Origin: Bacteroidaceae bacterium
GTDB taxonomy: Bacteria; Bacteroidota; Bacteroidia; Bacteroidales; Bacteroidaceae
DNA: 8,641 bases
Assembly (NCBI GenBank): GCA_900752815.1
Contig: CAADWS010000186.1
Span: 1 to 8,641 of the forward strand
Direction: 5' to 3'
Part shown: positions 7,085 to 8,641 of the stretch, one piece after another
Numbering within the stretch: position 1 is the stretch's first letter
Layout of the letters: each line of letters starts with the position of its first letter
Notes under the pieces: generated by a model
What the model was told of the DNA's origin: nothing
Seen by the model: the letters and a program-made list of their open reading frames with translations, nothing else
Databases searched by the model: none
Translations under genes and position numbers: made by a program

Positions 7085-7223
7085 AGCCGGAGGGCGTGCC
7101 TCTCCTTCGGGAAGCATCGGCAATCTGTATGGATGGTTGGGATATTACGGAGAGGGGCCGAGTAGCCGTATAGGCAATTGTAAGCGGAGTCTTGCAGGAC
7201 TCCTATGTACGGAAAGACACCGT
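7085..7223 (+). other. Hairpin-rich leader segment upstream of rhuM
   Basis: Several stem-loops follow each other: GGAGGGC-GT-GCC(T)CTCC at 7089-7105 with one bulged T, enclosed by GCCG/CGGC; CTTC-GG-GAAG just after; GCC-GTATA-GGC at 7165-7175; GGAGTC-TTGCAG-GACTCC at 7186-7203; ACGG-AAAGACA-CCGT at 7209-7223. Together they suggest a folded RNA leader, or the remains of one such as part of a group II intron. I cannot match it to a known RNA family. Folding energies were not computed. Confidence 0.35.
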
Positions 7224-7238
7224 CCGGAAGAAGAAATC

Positions 7239-7292
7239 ATGAAACAGTTGGACGCTTTACGGTTCAACGCAAATGTAGGTAGCAATGAGTAA
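7239..7292 (+). CDS. Possible 17-residue leader peptide overlapping rhuM
   Basis: ATG at 7239 is preceded by a purine-rich GGAAGAAGAAATC and encodes MKQLDALRFNANVGSNE, ending TAA at 7290-7292. It overlaps the rhuM start codon (7285) by 8 nt in another frame, the usual geometry for translational coupling. It could instead be the C-terminal end of a lost gene, since the same frame stays open upstream to 7014. Too short for a homology call. Confidence 0.3.
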   Translation: MKQLDALRFNANVGSNE

Positions 7293-8295
7293 AGAAATAC
7301 AATTCTTGTTATACAGCCTTCCCGATGAAGAGGGGAAGGTTCAGGTCGTCATAAAGGACGAAACCATCTGGTGTACCCAAAAGGCTATGGCACAGTTGTT
7401 TGGTGTTGGTGTTCCTGCCATAAGCAAACATCTGAAGAATATTTTTGATGAAGGAGAATTGCAGAAGGAAGTGGTTGTTTCCAAAATGGAAATAACCACT
7501 CAACATGGTGCCATGGAAGAGAAATCACAAAGACACGATGTCGATTTTTACAATCTTGATGCCATAATTTCTGTCGGCTACCGTGTTTCTTCGCCCAAAG
7601 CCACCAGGTTCCGTCAATGGGCCACCAGGATTCTGAACGAGTATATCCGCAAAGGCTTCGTACTTGATGATGAGCGGTTGAAACAAGGAACGGCTGTGTT
7701 TGGCAAGGATTATTTCCGCGAATTGCTCGAAAGGGTACGTTCTATCCGTGCCAGCGAACGCCGCATCTGGCAACAGATTACGGATATTTATGCCGAGTGC
7801 AGTATGGATTACGATAAAAATGCCCCGACCACGCATGACTTCTATGCTATGGTTCAGAATCGTTTTCATTATGCGATTACAGGGCAGACTGCAGCAGAAA
7901 TTATCTATTCGAAAACCGATCATACTAAAGAGCACATGGGGCTGACGACCTGGAAAAACGCTCCAGACGGCCGCATACTCAAATCGGATGTAACGGTAGC
8001 CAAGAACTATCTGACAGAAAAAGAGATCAGGCAATTGGAAAGGACTGTAACATCATATTTTGATTATATTGAAAATCAGATTGAACGGCATAACACTTTC
8101 ACCATGGAGCAGTTTGCCGCCAGTGTCGACAAGTTCCTTTCCTTTAACGATTATCAGATTCTACCGGACAAAGGTAGCGTTTCATCTGCGCAAGCCAAGG
8201 CCAAGGCCGAGAAAGAATATGATATTTTTAATAAAACCCAACGGATAGATTCTGACTTTGACAAAGAGGTCAGGGGGATGTTGGGCAAGCAATAA
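7285..8295 (+). CDS. rhuM: RhuM family protein (Virulence_RhuM domain), full length
   Basis: The 336-aa product belongs to the RhuM family, named after a gene on Salmonella pathogenicity island 3. The biochemical role is unknown; members occur widely in bacteria and often near restriction-modification genes. Seen here: an N-terminal helix-turn-helix-like region at about 28-55 (WCTQKAMAQLFGVGVPAISKH) suggesting DNA binding; the family block DFYNLDAIISVGYRV with AT-FRQWAT at about 87-113; YIRKGFVLDDERLKQG at 120-135; and the C-terminal half with THDFYAMVQNRFHYAITGQT (183-202), NYLTEKEIRQLE (241-252) and a charged tail EKEYDIFNKTQRIDSDFD. No signal peptide or membrane segment, so cytoplasmic. 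The length is normal and the frame intact. The ATG at 7285 overlaps a short upstream frame; a weak AGG lies before it. GC is visibly lower than in cas9, suggesting a separate origin. No hsd or other restriction genes are in the window. Confidence 0.92.
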   Translation: MSKEIQFLLYSLPDEEGKVQVVIKDETIWCTQKAMAQLFGVGVPAISKHLKNIFDEGELQKEVVVSKMEITTQHGAMEEKSQRHDVDFYNLDAIISVGYRVSSPKATRFRQWATRILNEYIRKGFVLDDERLKQGTAVFGKDYFRELLERVRSIRASERRIWQQITDIYAECSMDYDKNAPTTHDFYAMVQNRFHYAITGQTAAEIIYSKTDHTKEHMGLTTWKNAPDGRILKSDVTVAKNYLTEKEIRQLERTVTSYFDYIENQIERHNTFTMEQFAASVDKFLSFNDYQILPDKGSVSSAQAKAKAEKEYDIFNKTQRIDSDFDKEVRGMLGKQ

Positions 8296-8451
8296 AGAAC
8301 TCTTTGGCGGGATTAAAATGTGCTGATATTTTCTGTTGGAAGGTGGAACTTTTCGGGTATCTTCTTTCGGATAATCGTTGCAGGTTTTATCCTACCATCT
8401 CTTTGTGACAGGTTTTGGTCTTCAAATACCTTGCGGCAGGGGAAAAACGTG

Positions 8452-8529
8452 CCGCTTTCGTTACGGTCGGGGGGGCTTCGGCGGGCTGGGTCGGCGGGGC
8501 TGCATCCGGAACAGGAAACGAAAGGACGG
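8452..8529 (+). other. Long stem enclosing a G-quadruplex motif
   Basis: CCG-CTTTCGTT (8452-8462) can pair with AACGAAAG-(GA)-CGG (8517-8529), closing 54 nt. Inside are four G-runs, 8469-8475, 8483-8485, 8488-8490 and 8496-8499, with loops of 7, 2 and 5 nt. This satisfies the standard quadruplex pattern of four runs of three or more Gs with loops of 1-7 nt. A role is not known. Confidence 0.45.
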
Positions 8530-8554
8530 TTATGAAAAACGCTAAATAACGTGA

Positions 8555-8629
8555 GGTCGGTATAACTACTACAAAGACATATTACCGGAAATTCAGGAGA
8601 AAAACAGTCAGTACTTTCGTAAAAACTAA
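8555..8629 (+). pseudogene. Possible 3' remnant of a gene
   Basis: After an in-frame TGA at 8552-8554 the frame reads ...NYYKDILPEIQEKNSQYF... to a TAA at 8627-8629. The residue mix is protein-like, and a hairpin overlaps the final codons, as at the end of cas9. There is no start codon, so if real it is a fragment. Chance is a fair alternative for 24 codons. Confidence 0.22.
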
Positions 8630-8638
8630 AGTACTGAC
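8600..8638 (-). terminator. Hairpin terminator at the right edge
   Basis: Arms GTCAGTACTTT (8607-8617) and AAAGTACTGAC (8628-8638) form a perfect 11-bp stem with a 10-nt loop. On the minus strand it is followed two bases later by TTTTT (8604-8600), so it fits an intrinsic terminator for a leftward gene beyond the window. On the plus strand the sequence ends three bases after the stem, so use in that direction cannot be judged. Confidence 0.6.
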
Positions 8639-8641
8639 AGA

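Larger units (their letters stand above)
6768..7284. other. Intergenic region between GH110 gene and rhuM
   Basis: This 517-bp stretch holds, in order: a bulged hairpin just at the GH110 stop (GAC-AG-GGCC, loop CCGAA, GGCC-GTC at 6766-6786, no T-run, so only a weak terminator candidate), repeat copy B (6842-6985), and a hairpin-rich segment (7085-7223) before rhuM. A plus-strand frame is open from an ATG at 7014 to 7292 but has no recognisable domain, and most of it lies in the structured segment. Confidence 0.6.
8296..8641. other. Intergenic region after rhuM
   Basis: This 346-bp stretch has no convincing complete gene. It holds a G-rich structured segment (8452-8529), a possible gene remnant (8555-8629) and a hairpin terminator at the edge. 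No clear terminator follows the rhuM stop directly; AAAG-AACT-CTTT around the stop is too weak. A 71-codon frame from 8320 has no family features. Confidence 0.6.

Noticed and set aside
7014..7238. Upstream part of a 92-codon plus-strand frame before rhuM
   Set aside because: Residue mix is not convincing and most of it lies in a series of stem-loops; only the last 17 codons have a plausible start, listed separately.
8320..8535. 71-codon frame after rhuM
   Set aside because: Runs through the G-rich structured segment and shows no domain or ribosome binding site.
1..8641. CRISPR array
   Set aside because: The repeat predicted from the anti-repeat does not recur with spacers in the window; the only regular repeat is the two-unit 37-bp duplication, which has no spacer.
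1..8641. Transposase, integrase, tRNA or rRNA genes
   Set aside because: None recognised on either strand; the repeats lack terminal-inverted-repeat and transposase features of insertion sequences.

Overview
The window looks like an accessory stretch of a Bacteroidales chromosome (phylum Bacteroidota). Four things point there: promoter boxes of the Bacteroides type (TAnnTTTG at -7), a very long type II-C Cas9 of 1461 residues, a tracrRNA whose anti-repeat resembles Bacteroides type II-C repeats as I remember them, and a secreted GH110 alpha-galactosidase typical of gut Bacteroidales. The genus cannot be fixed from the sequence.

Layout. At 1-66 there may be the last codons of a rightward gene. 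Positions 58-4443 (minus strand) hold an intact cas9, and its last codons are folded into a 20-bp inverted repeat that probably ends its transcript. Positions 4444-4560 are a short AT-rich divergent promoter region. A tracrRNA gene runs the other way at about 4561-4645, with its own promoter and a clear intrinsic terminator. Positions 4935-6767 (plus) encode a secreted GH110 alpha-1,3-galactosidase (blood-group-B type) with the three conserved aspartates of the family. It is bracketed by two directly oriented copies of an intergenic repeat (4747-4853 and 6842-6985). Positions 7285-8295 (plus) encode a full-length RhuM-family protein, preceded by a hairpin-rich leader and a 17-codon open frame that overlaps its start. 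The last 346 bp hold a G-rich structured segment, a possible gene remnant and a hairpin terminator.

How the parts work together. cas9 and the tracrRNA form a functional pair: the nuclease and the RNA that joins it to crRNAs and recruits RNase III. The array and cas1/cas2 are not in this window; if present they lie beyond an edge, most likely to the left. The galactosidase would work outside the cytoplasm on terminal alpha-1,3-galactose of host glycans and has no visible functional link to Cas9. The role of RhuM is unknown. I found no clearly new system. The points most worth a second look are the compact cas9/tracrRNA module with no cas1 directly behind it, the repeat pair around the glycosidase, and the structured segments on both sides of rhuM.
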